A DNA stretch of 64,000 bases from Clusia tigrina (lineage: Eukaryota; Arthropoda; Insecta; Diptera; Clusiidae): the NCBI GenBank assembly GCA_920105625.2, contig OV050031.1, positions 1,398,501-1,462,500 of the forward strand, in the 5' to 3' direction. Both the position numbers and the translations under genes were made by a program. Numbering within the stretch: the first letter of the stretch is position 1; every line of letters begins with the position of its first letter. Under the pieces are notes generated by a model. That model was not told the DNA's origin. It did not search any database and saw only the letters and a program-made list of their open reading frames with translations. Below are positions 12,505 through 25,442 of this stretch, in pieces.

Positions 12505-15500
12505 ATTGGATCGCAAGTCATCACGTGGCATGATCTATGAAAATGAGGAATTAAGATTACGCACTATCAATATAAATGCTGAAGTTGAAAGAGGTAAATT
12601 AGAAAAACTAAATTAGTGTAATTCGTTTTAGGTAAGACAGACAGACATTTATCAGATACATTATCTTTTCATTTTATGAAACAGAAAAATAGACATTCTG
12701 TTTGTGCAATGATTCATATTTCCAGAAGCAAAAGAGAACTAAACAAATGTTGTTGAATATTTTTCACGTACTTCAAAACTAATCTCACCCTAAATTTACT
12801 GAGAATTTCATCACCCTAAATTTACTGAGAATTGAATCTGACCCATAATAGGGGATGTGGAAATTAAATCTGACCCATAATAAACATAAGTTAACTGAAA
12901 CGACTTGACAAGCGTATGCACCCCAATTGTACGCAAAATTCGTCTTACGCCAACGCAGGATTAGCTGATTAGCAGACAATTATTAAAAATGAGGGAAATC
13001 GCTCACCATTCAGAAGATTTCTTACAACTACAAAAGCATTTTATAAAAAAAATGTATAAAGAATGTCTTTGAAATTTTGCTTTTTTGAAAAGAATTTGTT
13101 TTTTCCGTTTTTCTGAAAACAAACAATTTTTTGATATTCGTACAGCTGTGACGCTATTCAGATATCAACACACAAACATATCCGGCAACAGAGCAGCTGT
13201 GATAATTGCGTAAATAAAAATGAAGAAGCTTTCGGCACAATACGGCAAAATGTTGCATTAGATTGCAATTAAAATACTCCTATAAAGATACCGTACACAA
13301 TCATATACGATCCATCTCCTTATACGTACATTTTGGCACCTAAAACTGTTTCTATTAAACTAATGGTCGAGCATGTCATACCTATTTGGGTAGATGGCAC
13401 ATATACACTCGTAGTGTCACAGATTTAATTGCCATATCCACAAAAATATCACGGAAGTATCTACCAAACTATTTTGAAAGTGGCAGAAGTGTTGCAATAT
13501 TTTGTGAAAGGAATTTGGTTGAGTTTCACGCATATTGTAAATAGCAAATCGTAGTCAGTGTATTTAAAAGGCAGTTTGATTCTTTGCTTGAGTTCAAATT
13601 CATTGCAATGGACTCTGTCATAATCTCTATAAGATCGGCCTGGGCTGGGTATCATACCTGTGGGAATAGGATTTGATAAATTATTGCCGATCCACAAGTA
13701 TGATAATAAGCCATGTCGTGATCATATCAAGTAAATAAAGTAAGTCACAAATCTTGCTCACTTCCACAGGTCAATCAGATATCAAACGGTTACGTCGGGA
13801 AAATGAGCATCTGCGGCGCGAAATTTGGACGCTTCGTGATGAATGTGATCGCCTGAATAAGCGCTTCAAAGCAAAGCTCTTAGATCACGAACATGCTTGC
13901 AGTACTCGCCATAGTGGTGGCAGTGGCGGTTGCGCGGGGCGTGGCGGCTACAATGCTAAGAACAGCAACAGCAACAGTGACGTGAGTATAAACAAATTTG
14001 CCAGGAATTAAGAGTTATTGACTATTTCTACTGTCCCCATTAAAAGGATTCAGATTCCTGCGATACCTGCAAATGTGACTATGAAGAGTGTAGCGATGAG
14101 TGCTGCCAAGAAGGTGCTTACAATCAATCAATGGCAACTACAAGCCCGGAAGAAGTTTCAACCGGTAGCTCCATGCTGACCCAGCCGAATGTGGCTGGAA
14201 AGTATACAACTGCACCAAGCAGTGAGGCACACACTGCTTTTGATCACTTATCTGTGGTTTCGGAAGAAACGCTCAACAACAGCGAAGTAATGGCGGCTCA
14301 AAATGAATATTTGCTGGGGTACACACCCGAGGGATCTCACCCTACAGTACGCCGAGCAGCAACACCTTTAACCCCGTTAACACCGATTGAAATGGTGGCG
14401 AATCAGCTGAATGACTTACAGGCTGCCGTGCCGCCACTGTCTTACTTTGAAAATATCCTGCAAGAGCACATGGACGCAAATATTGGTTTGTATGCTTCAA
14501 TTGTATTAAGCCAAGTTTAATTAACGTGTATTCTACAATTTATAGACAACACATTTTCAAACGCAGCTGCTACCAGAACAAACAAATCTCCAAAGCACAC
14601 AAATGGGTGGGACTACAATTTGGAGTCCCCTTTTGCCCAACGCAGACAACAACCCAATTCGTTATGCCCCGCTACATCTGGGCAACAATATATGCCACAG
14701 ACTCTTTCCACCTTCGCACCCAAGACTTTGGTGTCTCCCAGCAAAGTCAATTTCTCTGTATCTACGAAAACCCTGTCTCCGCATAATTCAACAAATCTTC
14801 CCACCATTGAAACGGTAGCTATCACCACAATACCTGTAAGTACGCCGCCAATGAACAACAGTCCAAAACACTTCTTTGCGCCGCTAAAACCGCGACTTAC
14901 GCTTAATACAGCACTAGCTAACCAAAATTTAATAGCTACTGCCGCTACCACATCGCCCAATTTGCCGACGACGCTTACAACCACAGACAACAACTTTTCA
15001 ACAACCTACCAGAAATGTGAGCCTCCCGACATATTCGTGGCCAACGCATTGGCTTCGCCTTACCACCGCCAAGCAATGCCGACAACTTCCCCTGCAGACC
15101 CGGTGCATATTGCAGCATCGCCACCTGCGCGTCATCGATTCAGTTCTCAAGTAAGTTCACGTTATCGCCACCGACATCAGCGTCATCAACAACACAAGCA
15201 ACAACATCGTCTCCAATTGGCTCTTATTTCTGTTGCTGATGTTGCTGCTAATGTTGTTACAAACACCACTGGGAATCCCATTCTGTCAACTAACAAACAA
15301 TACTTGCAACTGCAACAAGTCAGGCCTGTAGGACAACAACCACCAACCGCACCACCACCACCACCACCACCACCACCTCTACTGCATATAGAAAATCCTA
15401 GCACTTTATATACGAAACTTACCGAACCTATCTATGCCACCGCACAAAAACGCAATAATCTAATCTCAGCTCCTGCTGTAACAAAACCGTTAATGACCGC

Positions 15501-18500
15501 CTCGACCAACACTTCCCAGACGACATACACTACCATTCTATCCAAAGCTATTTCGAATACTGCGGATAACAAGATTCAGGTGAGAACCAGGACCCCACAA
15601 GAAACTTGTATTATTATCTTGTAGTTGTTAGTTCTGTGAATGTCCTTAGTAGGATTGTAACGAATGTTCTCCTTCACAATCACAGCTTAGAGTATGTTGC
15701 TAGAGGAAACATTTTATCAGTGGAATGAAAAATTGACACCATTTCATACTCAAATCAGGAAATGAAACTATTAATTCTGAGTATTTCAATATTTTTGAAA
15801 TTTTATATTATTAATTTCATTTTATTAGTAATAAATTCAGTTCATGCTCGTCAGCAAACAATTGGTTTTTTCATTTGCTTTTGGTGTAAACACATTCGTT
15901 ACAACTGCCGTTTTTATTAAGTGTTTGTGAAACCTTACAAAATATTCCCATATCTTCCCCGTTAATATGTCCTACACAATTAATATTACACCATGATTCC
16001 ACCCTTCCAACAGTTTACTAACTTTGTGCACATGTTTTGCATACCAGAGGAAGTGTGGAAGGAATGAGTACTTATATACCTTCATGATCTACCTTCTCAG
16101 GGGGCTCCAATTGTATACGATTTATTTCATCATCTCAAATGACACAAATTTACCAGAAGTCTTCAAATTAATTCCATTCCTTAAGATTCAAGACACTAAT
16201 ACGAGTACGAGGATAGAAAATTTTTAGAACCTTTTTTATTTGACATTAATATAAAACATACACCAAAAACTTCAGATATCCCCACAAGATGTAAACAAGA
16301 AGTTTTAAGTCCCACGAGGAAGCAGCGCAATTGACACTTCTAATTCTGGAAATAATGTTTCCATCGAATTGCTCTTTCAATCAATTGATATCTGGTCTCA
16401 ATGTATGACAGCGTCAGCGGCCCTCTGCCTGATAATGTCCTCATCAATGTGCTAAAGTTTTGAAAAGAAAAAGTAGCTGGTCAGTGTCCTATACTAGAGC
16501 CCATTGACGGTAAAGCGCTTCATGCCCAACGATCTCAGAAGTCCATTGAGTGTATTTTTTGCATATAATGATGTCTCCTGAACCGAGTTTCTTCAACCCA
16601 AGATTCATAAAATTTATTTTATCTATCGCAGATTCATAAAAAAGTCAAAGAACTTTGAAAAGGTGTAAGTTTCCTTTCCCAGCCCTCTATCTATATATCT
16701 CCAGGCCTATGGGCATCAATTGGATACCTGCTTCATCGGGGGTTCTCCGTTCTACCCCACTTCTATTCTATTCTATTCTACTCTAACTATTAACATAAGC
16801 ATTAATCAAGAAAATAACCGTTCGGTCAATTTCTTTCCATACCATTAAATATATATTTATCAGACGTGGGATTCATGTTGACAGAACCATGAGACAAATA
16901 TAGCTTTATGCTTAATATTTCATAAAGGACACATACTTATAATTCAATACCAATAAAACATTTTGGACAACATTTTGAAAAAAGAAGACATTATAGAGCC
17001 TTATGCAGTAAAACGACATCAGTGTCAGAATCAGATAAAGGACACGTCCGCATCCCTTATAAGAAACTATAAAAGATGACAAGAGAACCCCATATTGACA
17101 AAATAATGAGATTATTTTGTAGATCTCATAATGGGAATCTGTGCAATAAACAGGCATCAGCGCATCACAATGAGATAACCTGAGAACCATTGAGGGCATT
17201 GAGGTTAATTCTGTATGCTCATGTACCAGCTTCCAAAAGAATATGTAATCTGAAAAAATTGTCCTACACAATATTATTTTTCTTATTATATTTTATTAAG
17301 GTAACTTCTAGACTCCCACACCCACTTTTATAGTAGTTAATACATGCACTCTTATATTGGATATTTCGTAGTCACCATATTCAGACTCCTTAAAAGTCAA
17401 ATCATAACAGTTGATTTGATTTGATATGGTTTGGATCGATTGTAGCACAATTACTTTGTAGGACTTTGTAACCGCTTCCTTCACATATTGACACTACACA
17501 TCCACACACATATATATACACTTCACACACCCCCATATATATACACCATACATACACACACATATATATTTAATTTATAATTAGCCTCTCGGCACTTTCT
17601 TAGCAGGTGGCGAAGTAAGGGAGAGTATGTATTTTCGTTTACAGTGAAATGTTTGGAAACAATTGTATGAAATTATTCTGCCTATCAAATTAAATCTACT
17701 ATTAGACATTATTTTTAGATGAATAATTGCCACGTCTTGCTTTCCAGACGGACTCAGTCAGCTTGGATACGATTCTTCATGACATTGAAAACATATCGGA
17801 AGATATATTAGCAATTCAACTAAACAAATCTAGCGATAATCTAATGAAAAAGGTGCAAAGTTCAAATGCTACAACAACGAACAGCAGTCCCCTACAGCAG
17901 AGTGACAAAAATAAGAAACCTTATCGTTCTGAAATGAACTTATTTCTTTCTTACGATGGCTTAAACTCGACCATAACTCCAGTAACAGCAACATCAACTA
18001 GCCAAACTTTGAATTCGAGCGAAGTCGCCAATGGGAGGCGTACACGGTCACTTGAACGTGAGCAAACTAATAGTCCGTCTCCAAATGTGCCCGAACCAAT
18101 GCCGCCGTTTCCTGAGAACCGCACTTACATCGGCTTCGATCCAGTGAACCAAGCAGTCATGTCAACGTCAGCCTCTGGTTCCACTGCAGCTCCGAATGTG
18201 CCATTGAAAAAATCACCTACGTTCATAACAACGGTATCTGGAGGCAGTTCGAGTCCCAGTACTCCGGTAAAACCACTGCCACCACTGCCGCCCCCAAGAG
18301 TGTACACGCCAACGGCGGTAATACAATCCGTCAATAAGCTGCGAAGTACACCTGAAGGAACACCTCAAAAATTAAGTGGAGAGCCATCACCATTTCAGTC
18401 TCCAGTTCATGAGGGACTGGTGCCAAACAAAAGTCATTTATTTGCGTCCATTGCTCATGCGGCAGTGAAACGAGCTCAGCTCCGCGGCATACCACCGCAT

Positions 18501-19458
18501 TTGACCAGGTCGTTTGACGCTGAACTAACTGTTGGTGAAAAATCTGACCCAAGCACACCACAATCGCCCAAAGGTGAGAATGGTTTACCTCAGGTAAGTA
18601 AATTGAACGAAAAAGTAAAATGTACCTGCTGAAAAATGTATTTCCCAGACATCCCAATCGGCCGATTCCGCAAAAAAACTGCGGAATGTGTCAATTGCCT
18701 GTGACGAGGGTACTAACAGTCCGTCATGTGACAGTAGCGCGAAAAATCTAATCTTACAGAGTATACTTGCAAAGTCTCCAGCAATGAAAGCAAATCTAGC
18801 GGAGAGCTGCTCGGATTTGGCAACGACGAATCTGGCTTCAAAAGATTTGTCGCAGGCAAAGAGCTACAGTACACCGAACTCACCACATTCCTCGCGACGG
18901 CGAAGCAACAGCATCAGCTTGGCCACTAAACGGCACGAAGTGGCAGTCAACGCATCACCAGTTGGAGCAACACCAGTCACAACAACAGAGCATTCGATCA
19001 CTGCACTTCACCATTCCAGCCATATCAGCAACAATGTTGGCCAACACTGCCGATTCATGCCCGATGCGAAGCGTAACAACTCCATTGATTTAGCGAAACC
19101 CGCAGTTGTGACACACAATAAGTGCTCACGCCGCCATTCGGATGGCACAGTTATCAGTAGCTCGCAGCGCATCAGCTCCAGCAGTGCGGCCGGTGGTCAC
19201 CATCATGATCATCACCGCCACCACCAGCACAACTCGTCAACAGCCAGCAACAATCCGAATCTGGGCCACCATGCACACCAGGACAGCAATAATGACAGTG
19301 CCACCTCGGTGTCTGATCACAACTCGAACAGCCTTGCATCCTCGCGACAGTCTTCTACTAGCTTCAGTTTACGCTCCCAGCGCCGCAAGATTTCCGTCAC
19401 CTCCCACACTGGTGGCAAAATACCATGGTGTGGCTGCTGGGGCAACGGATGCTTGTAA
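12505..19458 (+). CDS. Coiled-coil, Cys-cluster, low-complexity protein (5' end missing)
   Basis: Six exons join in phase: 12505-12593, 13770-13981, 14047-14485, 14546-15579, 17748-18593, 18649-19458. Each intron has GT/AG ends and the frame stays open to TAA at 19456. The first base of exon 1 completes an upstream codon, so the start lies in an exon I could not find. The visible product is 1142 aa. Residues about 11-60 form a charged coiled coil (RRENEHLRREIWTLRDECDR). Residues about 105-121 are a Cys cluster (CDTCKCDYEECSDECC). Then come Ser/Thr/Pro- and Gln/His-rich stretches, a Pro run near 515-523, a His-rich tract coded near 19198-19235, and the C-terminus GGKIPWCGCWGNGCL. That Cys tail could be lipid-modified; this is inference. 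AATAAA lies at 19491-19496. No enzymatic domain is visible, which suggests a scaffold-type protein. I do not recognise the family. Confidence 0.82.
12594..13769 (+). other. Intron with nested short duplications
   Basis: This is the first visible intron of the coiled-coil gene. Near 12785-12890 it contains two interleaved direct repeats: caccctaaatttactgagaa twice and aatctgacccataata twice. The rest is AT-rich with no recognised content. Confidence 0.65.
15580..17747 (+). other. Long intron of the coiled-coil gene
   Basis: 2168-bp intron bounded by CAG/GTGAGA and TTTCCAG/ACG, phase 0. It contains a TTCTA pentanucleotide run at about 16761-16782 and short (CA/TA)-rich stretches near 17505-17570. 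An upstream TTTTAG at 17712-17717 is a weaker alternative acceptor that is not needed for the frame. No nested gene was recognised. Confidence 0.6.
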
Positions 19459-21430
19459 ATAAACACAATAGAAAATCGCCATTCTTAACCAATAAAGCGT
19501 CCTAAGTAGTTTTTAATTTAAAATTTTATCCCTTCTTTAAGAAACTATAAAAAACTATACAAATGTATACCAGCATGTATAAATATTAGACGTAAATTCA
19601 CCATTTGGTATAACTTAAATATGAATTGTAATTGTAGGAAATAAAATCGTGTACAAAACTTAAAGAAGATTTATATATGATTCACTAATCGAGTTAACTA
19701 AAATTTATTAGCTTATTATAACGATTTTGATCATTAAGTTTTATCATTTATTTAATTAATTTAATATAGTTTCATCATTAATTTAAGATATATTTCAATT
19801 GATGGTAACTTGATTCGCTACTTAACTTGTATGGCAGTGTTTGAGACCCCAAACCCATTGCTACCCGGACAAGGGAATGCTAGAGAAACAACCAAATCAC
19901 TTAAGGCAACGGTCCATTCAATACGTCAGTACGTAATTTTTACACTTTATCCTTAAAAAGGGAAAAGAGGATATACTAAGTTTGTGCGGTTGAGCGTGAT
20001 TTCAACCACCAGAAAGAGACGTGGCAGGTAAGGACATACATATACACAAATGATCAGTATTACTTTCTGAGCAATTTTGATTTGGCCCTTCCGCCTCTGC
20101 CTACTTTCTTTCCCCACCGTTAGTTAATATGATAATTTGCAAAAGTATGGTGTGGACCTTAAGACAGAAACAGATAACTCTTTGATCCCATTTATACAAG
20201 GACCACACCTACCTCCCATATATTCAAGTTTAGGCACCTTTTTCAAAATCCAACTCGGTCCAATTGATGGTATTGTGAATCAATTTGGCAATATATGTAT
20301 GTAGGTTTTACTAGACACTATGCAAAACATGGGCGATATTATTTGCAGCCATGCCCACTATTAACACATATTAATATCTTAAAATCTATAAGAGATTAAG
20401 GGACGAAATCTTATGCGAAGGAGCAAGAAGGCATTATAAAGCCGTCTACAAAGAATGGGTTTGCCTTCTTTCCATATAAGGAACCTTCGGGACTAAAATG
20501 GAAAATACACTTGCTATTCTCATATGGACGATGCATGAAAAATAGAAGTAATATACATTGGGTGCACACTAGTGCATCTGCACAATAAGGGAAGCATACT
20601 ACTACAGCCCTTAATACAATTCTTCAAAATTCATTCATCCAGATCCATAAGGAATCTTCATCTACGGAGCTCCAAAGAACTAGCATAAAACACCCAACAG
20701 AAAATGGGCAGGTAATTTTGACAGCCACGCCCACTAATTGATACATGTTTAAAATGTAAGATATGAACAAAACCGCCACGCCCAAAACAGCCACGCCCAC
20801 TAATTGATACATGTTTCAAATTTAAGATATAAACAAAATTTCTGGACCAAATTTGAACTGAATAAGTTATATTGACTCTAAGAAGTCATTCATAAGAAAT
20901 GGGATCGATTAGATATGAAGCACGCTTCCCTCCCTTAGAATCCCACGGAACATTACTCTAGATATCCTGCTAAACATGATATACATATATGCATACAATT
21001 TAATAGTAGTGTACATCGCCATGGTTTAACTCTCACCCAGATGCAAGAGTAAAAGATATCTCGATGTCGGTCTAGCCCTCTGAGTTACTCTCAATTGCGT
21101 TTTCAGTAAACAACAATTGCAGCTACCGGCGTTAGTTTTCGTTTCATGTCTAGATATGAATTGAAACATGCCGTTTCAGGACCGAAAAGTTCTTGAGTGT
21201 TCTTAAAAACGTCATAAGGCCTTCATTTTATTTATTAAAAAACAATCAATATACAATTATTATAAATTTCGCAGATTTGAGAGTGAAATTTGAATTTATC
21301 CAAAGTAGAGGAACATAAAAAAATGTGCCTTTTTGAGGGAATATTCTTATGCTCAATTTTGTCCAGTAATATCTCTTCCTGAATTATAATTCGCACCTCC
21401 TTTTGTTCAAAGGAAATGAATGCAAGTGGA
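19459..21430. repeat. 3' flank with degenerate CCACGCCCAC-type repeats
   Basis: After the polyadenylation signals of the upstream gene comes diverged repetitive-looking DNA. At about 20721-20840 a block containing agccacgcccactaattg, then atacatgttt, then a aagatatraacaaaa tail occurs twice in tandem, 67 bp apart. Further GGGCG/CCCAC-rich pieces lie near 20330-20360. Similar GTGGGCGTGG pieces recur near 43075-43085 and 43805-43835. No coding potential was seen. Confidence 0.5.
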
Positions 21431-23284
21431 TCAACAAACTTTTTGCCACAAATTCCTAAAATATATTTTAGGACTTACTGATCTGAACCCAAACTTCTCA
21501 ATTAGAAAAACCAATACGCTAACACACATCGATGAGCAATAGAAGACCCAAATCCAGAAGAAGTCTCGGACTTGGAACGGTTGTGCCATTCGCGGTGTAC
21601 TGAAATCTTTGAATGAAATCTTTTTCAACTCAAGCAGATCGTAGAAAGCCATTGTGTACCAATGCTGATAAATACCAGAATCCATGACGCTCCCAATGAG
21701 TCTATTTAAGGGTTCCCTGTAGAAAGAATTCTCATTTATAGGTATACCATAGACGAAGCATACGCCATAAAAGAGTTCCTCCGATAATCGAAACAGTTTT
21801 CGGGAGAAACACCGCTGGCGTTCCTTAAGAAAAGGCCAGACGGACGTGGTGACGGTGTAGCCATAACTCTGATTGAAGCTATCGCGAGCATTTATGAACT
21901 CGGAAAACTGTGCTGTTTCTTTATAAATCGATTTGTATCGATTCCAAAATTGTTCACCACGGAAAAACTTAACCTGCGGAATATGCTGCTTGGGCAGTAA
22001 AAGTTTTAAATCGGCCCCCAAAAGATCATCGAAACTGGAAATCTCCTTGAGCTGTGGAGGTGCTGTTATCAGATGTGACAAATTTGCCGAATAAGTGGTG
22101 CTGACAAACAACCCCGCGAGGAATAACAGCGTGTAGGTGAACTTGGTCCTGGGCTTAGTTTCATGTGGCATATCAAAAGGTTGACCCAGCGTACCTCTCA
22201 ATGCCGTTTCATTGCAGAACACTTGGAGTAGTTTGCCTCCAACACTTTGCTTATCCCCACTTCTGATGGCGGTTTGTAGCATTAACAAAAGCGATATGAA
22301 GCAATATAAAAGCAAAACTATCAGGGCATATTCAATGCTAAGGACCGACATAAGCAAACGGTGCAAGGGCACTGGCGGTTCCATCGGGAGCATGTTCAGA
22401 ATACTCATCATTTCAATGCGAGAACTGTATTCATGAGTATTGAGTTCACGTTGTGGCGTAGAGAGGCAAGCTGCAATGTCGACAGTTTCGTTGCGTACGT
22501 ACTTAAGTAGTTCTTGGTTATGCATTAAGAGATCTTTGGACAAATGAAACGGGAACTTGAAGCTGCAGTTGTAGTTCTCTGCAAAAGTTCGCAGCAACTT
22601 CCCCAAATACCCACTAATTTGCTGCCGACCCGATGCATCAGTATACAGAATAGTGTGCGGTTCGACTTGATCAGGAAGTGTTACTAACTCCTTGCCCTTG
22701 AGGTCACTCAACCGATATGGAAATAATATCTCGCTCGCTGATAAAGCACGAGTCTCCAATTGAAAGTCTGGAAATGGCGTGTAACTGTGGAACAGGCGTG
22801 TTTGGTGGAAATCCCGATGAAGTAAATTCACATTGAGTAGTTTCAGCTTTTTACATTGTTCAAAGAGATTGATGAGGTCTTCCTCATTGCTCTCCAACAG
22901 TTCCTCGTTGACTATGACTATGATTCTAGTGTCGCGTATATGTTGCAGATTAAGAGCCAATTTCTCTAGAATCTGTTTATTATTTATGGTCTTCATGCAT
23001 ACAATGGCCAACATTTCGCTGCTGTAGTTTCCTTTCAAGTAAATGGTCTCATTGCTGCCGTGGATAATGTATGGTGACTTGAAATAGAGCTGCAGATTCT
23101 CATCCACGCAATCTACGGCCAGTTGCCACTGTAGGAAAGTAGTCCCATAAGGCCGCTCAGAGTAAACTTTCTCCAAGAGACTACTCAATTCTCTCTCGAA
23201 GTGATGAATATCCACTTTGGCCGCAATTTTTTCCACCAAGTTGCCGATTATTAAAATGAGAAGAGTCTTCGAATTGAATTGCAT
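21431..23284 (-). CDS. Divergent ionotropic receptor (IR), copy 1
   Basis: A single intronless ORF of 617 aa from a true ATG at 23284. The N-terminus (LLILIIGNLVEKIAA) looks like a signal peptide. Residues about 200-300 carry the S1 half of the ligand-binding domain, including GYLGKLLRTFAENYNCSF. M1 is at about 307-337. M3 is at about 381-405 and ends in STTYSANLSHLIT, the IR counterpart of the glutamate-receptor SYTANL motif. S2 follows at about 410-560, and M4 is at about 573-597 (FFWIWVFYCSSMCVSVLVFLI). This is the full length expected for fly IRs. IRs form ligand-gated cation channels in chemosensory dendrites, usually with a co-receptor such as Ir25a or Ir76b. The intronless divergent form suggests a gustatory IR20a-type clade, but that placement is not tested. 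It lies opposite to its two paralogs at 26-31 kb. Confidence 0.93.
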   Translation of the reverse strand: MQFNSKTLLILIIGNLVEKIAAKVDIHHFERELSSLLEKVYSERPYGTTFLQWQLAVDCVDENLQLYFKSPYIIHGSNETIYLKGNYSSEMLAIVCMKTINNKQILEKLALNLQHIRDTRIIVIVNEELLESNEEDLINLFEQCKKLKLLNVNLLHRDFHQTRLFHSYTPFPDFQLETRALSASEILFPYRLSDLKGKELVTLPDQVEPHTILYTDASGRQQISGYLGKLLRTFAENYNCSFKFPFHLSKDLLMHNQELLKYVRNETVDIAACLSTPQRELNTHEYSSRIEMMSILNMLPMEPPVPLHRLLMSVLSIEYALIVLLLYCFISLLLMLQTAIRSGDKQSVGGKLLQVFCNETALRGTLGQPFDMPHETKPRTKFTYTLLFLAGLFVSTTYSANLSHLITAPPQLKEISSFDDLLGADLKLLLPKQHIPQVKFFRGEQFWNRYKSIYKETAQFSEFINARDSFNQSYGYTVTTSVWPFLKERQRCFSRKLFRLSEELFYGVCFVYGIPINENSFYREPLNRLIGSVMDSGIYQHWYTMAFYDLLELKKISFKDFSTPRMAQPFQVRDFFWIWVFYCSSMCVSVLVFLIEKFGFRSVSPKIYFRNLWQKVC

Positions 23285-24164
23285 GATTGAACTTTTGATA
23301 CTGAAAGGGAAGGTTTTGTCTTTGTCACTGGAAGGAACTCATTTTTACAAAGTTAAAATGGTGAAGGCAGAAGATTTTCACAGTATTCTAAACACATATT
23401 TTAAAATTGTGATTTTATCATGTGAGACTGGTGCACTTCAACCCGCGATTACAAGCAATTGATATTTGCGGTACAAATATTCATGAAATGAAACCCCCAG
23501 AGTGGAATTAAATGAGTTTGCAGTAATTTGAAATCGTGCGATCCTTGCTCAGTTCGGTATGAAATGTGTAACAGTTCTTGAGAACAAAAAATTTAACTTC
23601 AATGTGAGAGTTCATTACTTTCTTCTCCATCTTTCATTCTCTTTCTAAACAAACCACAAACTCTGATTACTGACTGGCTGCAGGGGTTCAAGATTCTTTT
23701 GGAAAGCACCAAATGGGTTGGATCCTATGTTGTTATAATGAATTTATTCATTCATCTGCGAAGCCTTGGTCGTTTCTGCGGAAGGGACTCGCACTCCTAC
23801 GGAACTCTTCTTATGATAGGTCCAAGGAATTGCATTTAAAACATAACAGTTCATTGTTGGCACGCGAAGAGTGAAATTATTGAAAGTATCAAAAATTATT
23901 TTTAAAACAACTCAACCCCAACTCCCCCCAGAAACCAATCGATCCGATAATTTACGACTATCATAATCTACAAATATGGCCCAAAGCGGAAGCTTTATTT
24001 ACTTAACTGACATTCCGATAAAAGGCGAAACTACATTAAAGGCTGCGAATATTTAATATACTGTTGTGCATCAATCTTAAGTCAACTCCTGATTATAGCC
24101 TGTGTTGTCCACTTTGATACACGTGCCTTTGTGCACTTCTTCTCCCACTCTTTAAATTTCGTAT

Positions 24165-24245
24165 TCTGTGCACATATGGAGGGCACCAAGTAACCATAAA
24201 TTTACTGACCTCTCTGTGGGGACTTCACTAGCAAAAACTATATTT
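24165..24245 (+). other. Relic of an IR 5' flank
   Basis: The run tattctgtgcacatatgg, then ccataaatttact, then ggggacttcact resembles the flank of IR copy 3 (catcctgtgtaaacg, ccataagtttaca, ggagacttcaaa; about 28920-29000). It also resembles the flank of copy 2 (cattctgtgtacaaata, ggagacttcaca; about 25788-25850). No IR ORF follows before copy 2, so this may be the promoter-side remnant of a lost plus-strand copy. The alignment is by eye and gapped. Confidence 0.4.
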
Positions 24246-25433
24246 GTTTAATCATTATATGTGATGCATATGGCGAATGGGTTATGGAAGTCCTTGAAGC
24301 CGTAGCTTTTCGTAGATGAGTGAATAAATTTTGGGGGTCTGCACGCAGGTAATAATAGTTGGGGCCCGAGGAGGATCTGGTGATATAGTTGCCATAATTT
24401 TCTTTCTACTATATCGATTTTTTCACATTCCTGAAGAAAATGTAGTGAGATATTTGTATTTTGGGAAAATGAAATTCATATTTGAAGCCATAGGGATCTT
24501 CTATTGATTGTACGATTCACGCAACAAGAAATTTATTAATCGTGAATGCTAGTGGTCCTACGTATATTCACTTGATCAGAACTTTTTAACTGAACAGGTA
24601 AAGAGATGGATGAGTAAAATTTCATACATTCCAATAGTTTCCAATAATAGAAACTGGACACTTATTTCCATTAATCTTAAGTCTCAAGCACATTGTTTAA
24701 GTAAGATTATAGTTAAAGGTATTCCAAATCATCTCGCAAGGAGATACCAAACATAATTTATTTCGATCTGTGAATCTTAGTAAGACAGCATCTGATGTGC
24801 TGCCGGATTCTATTTGATATCCCAATCTTATATAGTGCAATTCTGTAAAGATTCTATATCATGTTTCTGGTCGCTTTTTAGGCATTTTTCCATCTTGAAA
24901 TGTGTTGTGCTATAACATTGTGTCTATTCAACGATAGATCGTCGCTCAAATGTATCCATAATTTCTAGTTACGAAGTGAAAAGGTTATTCATCCTCGAGA
25001 ACTTTTTCATGAAATGATTTAAAGTTTCCATCTCCTCAGTTTATTAGGTGCAACTTAAACCAAATTGTTGGAATTAATCTATGCTGGCTTACATTGTTTG
25101 TATATCCAGATGGTGGATTTCTCACTAAGCTGAGAAATACTTATAAAAGTATAAAAGGCTCGAAACAAATCATATGAAGAAACAACTCGTTTGTCATGTA
25201 AAACGAAACCACATTCTGAGAGACAGAGTTAAAAGTATAACAAAACAATAGGACAGGCCGGTAAGGATTTTCTTTTTTGTTAAACCAGTGTTGTAAAGTA
25301 GCGAAACCTAGATAAAAGCCAATGATGAAATTGTACTCTCCTTTCCGCACTATGCTCATAGCATAATCCTTCGGTAGAATTAGCTTTAATTGAATTTAAG
25401 TTATGAAAAAAGTATGGTTGCGTATATTTTGCT

Positions 25434-25442
25434 ATATATAAG
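25434..25442 (+). promoter_or_regulatory. TATA-like box upstream of IR copy 2
   Basis: The sequence tatatataag lies about 545 bp upstream of the proposed ATG at 25987. In such AT-rich DNA a chance match is likely, and no clear initiator was identified. Confidence 0.2.

Noticed and set aside
14613..14993. 126-aa minus-strand ORF
   Set aside because: Antisense shadow of a low-complexity exon of the coiled-coil gene.
19142..19462. 106-aa ORF overlapping the last exon of the coiled-coil gene
   Set aside because: Out-of-frame translation of a repetitive coding stretch; the in-frame reading connects to five upstream exons.
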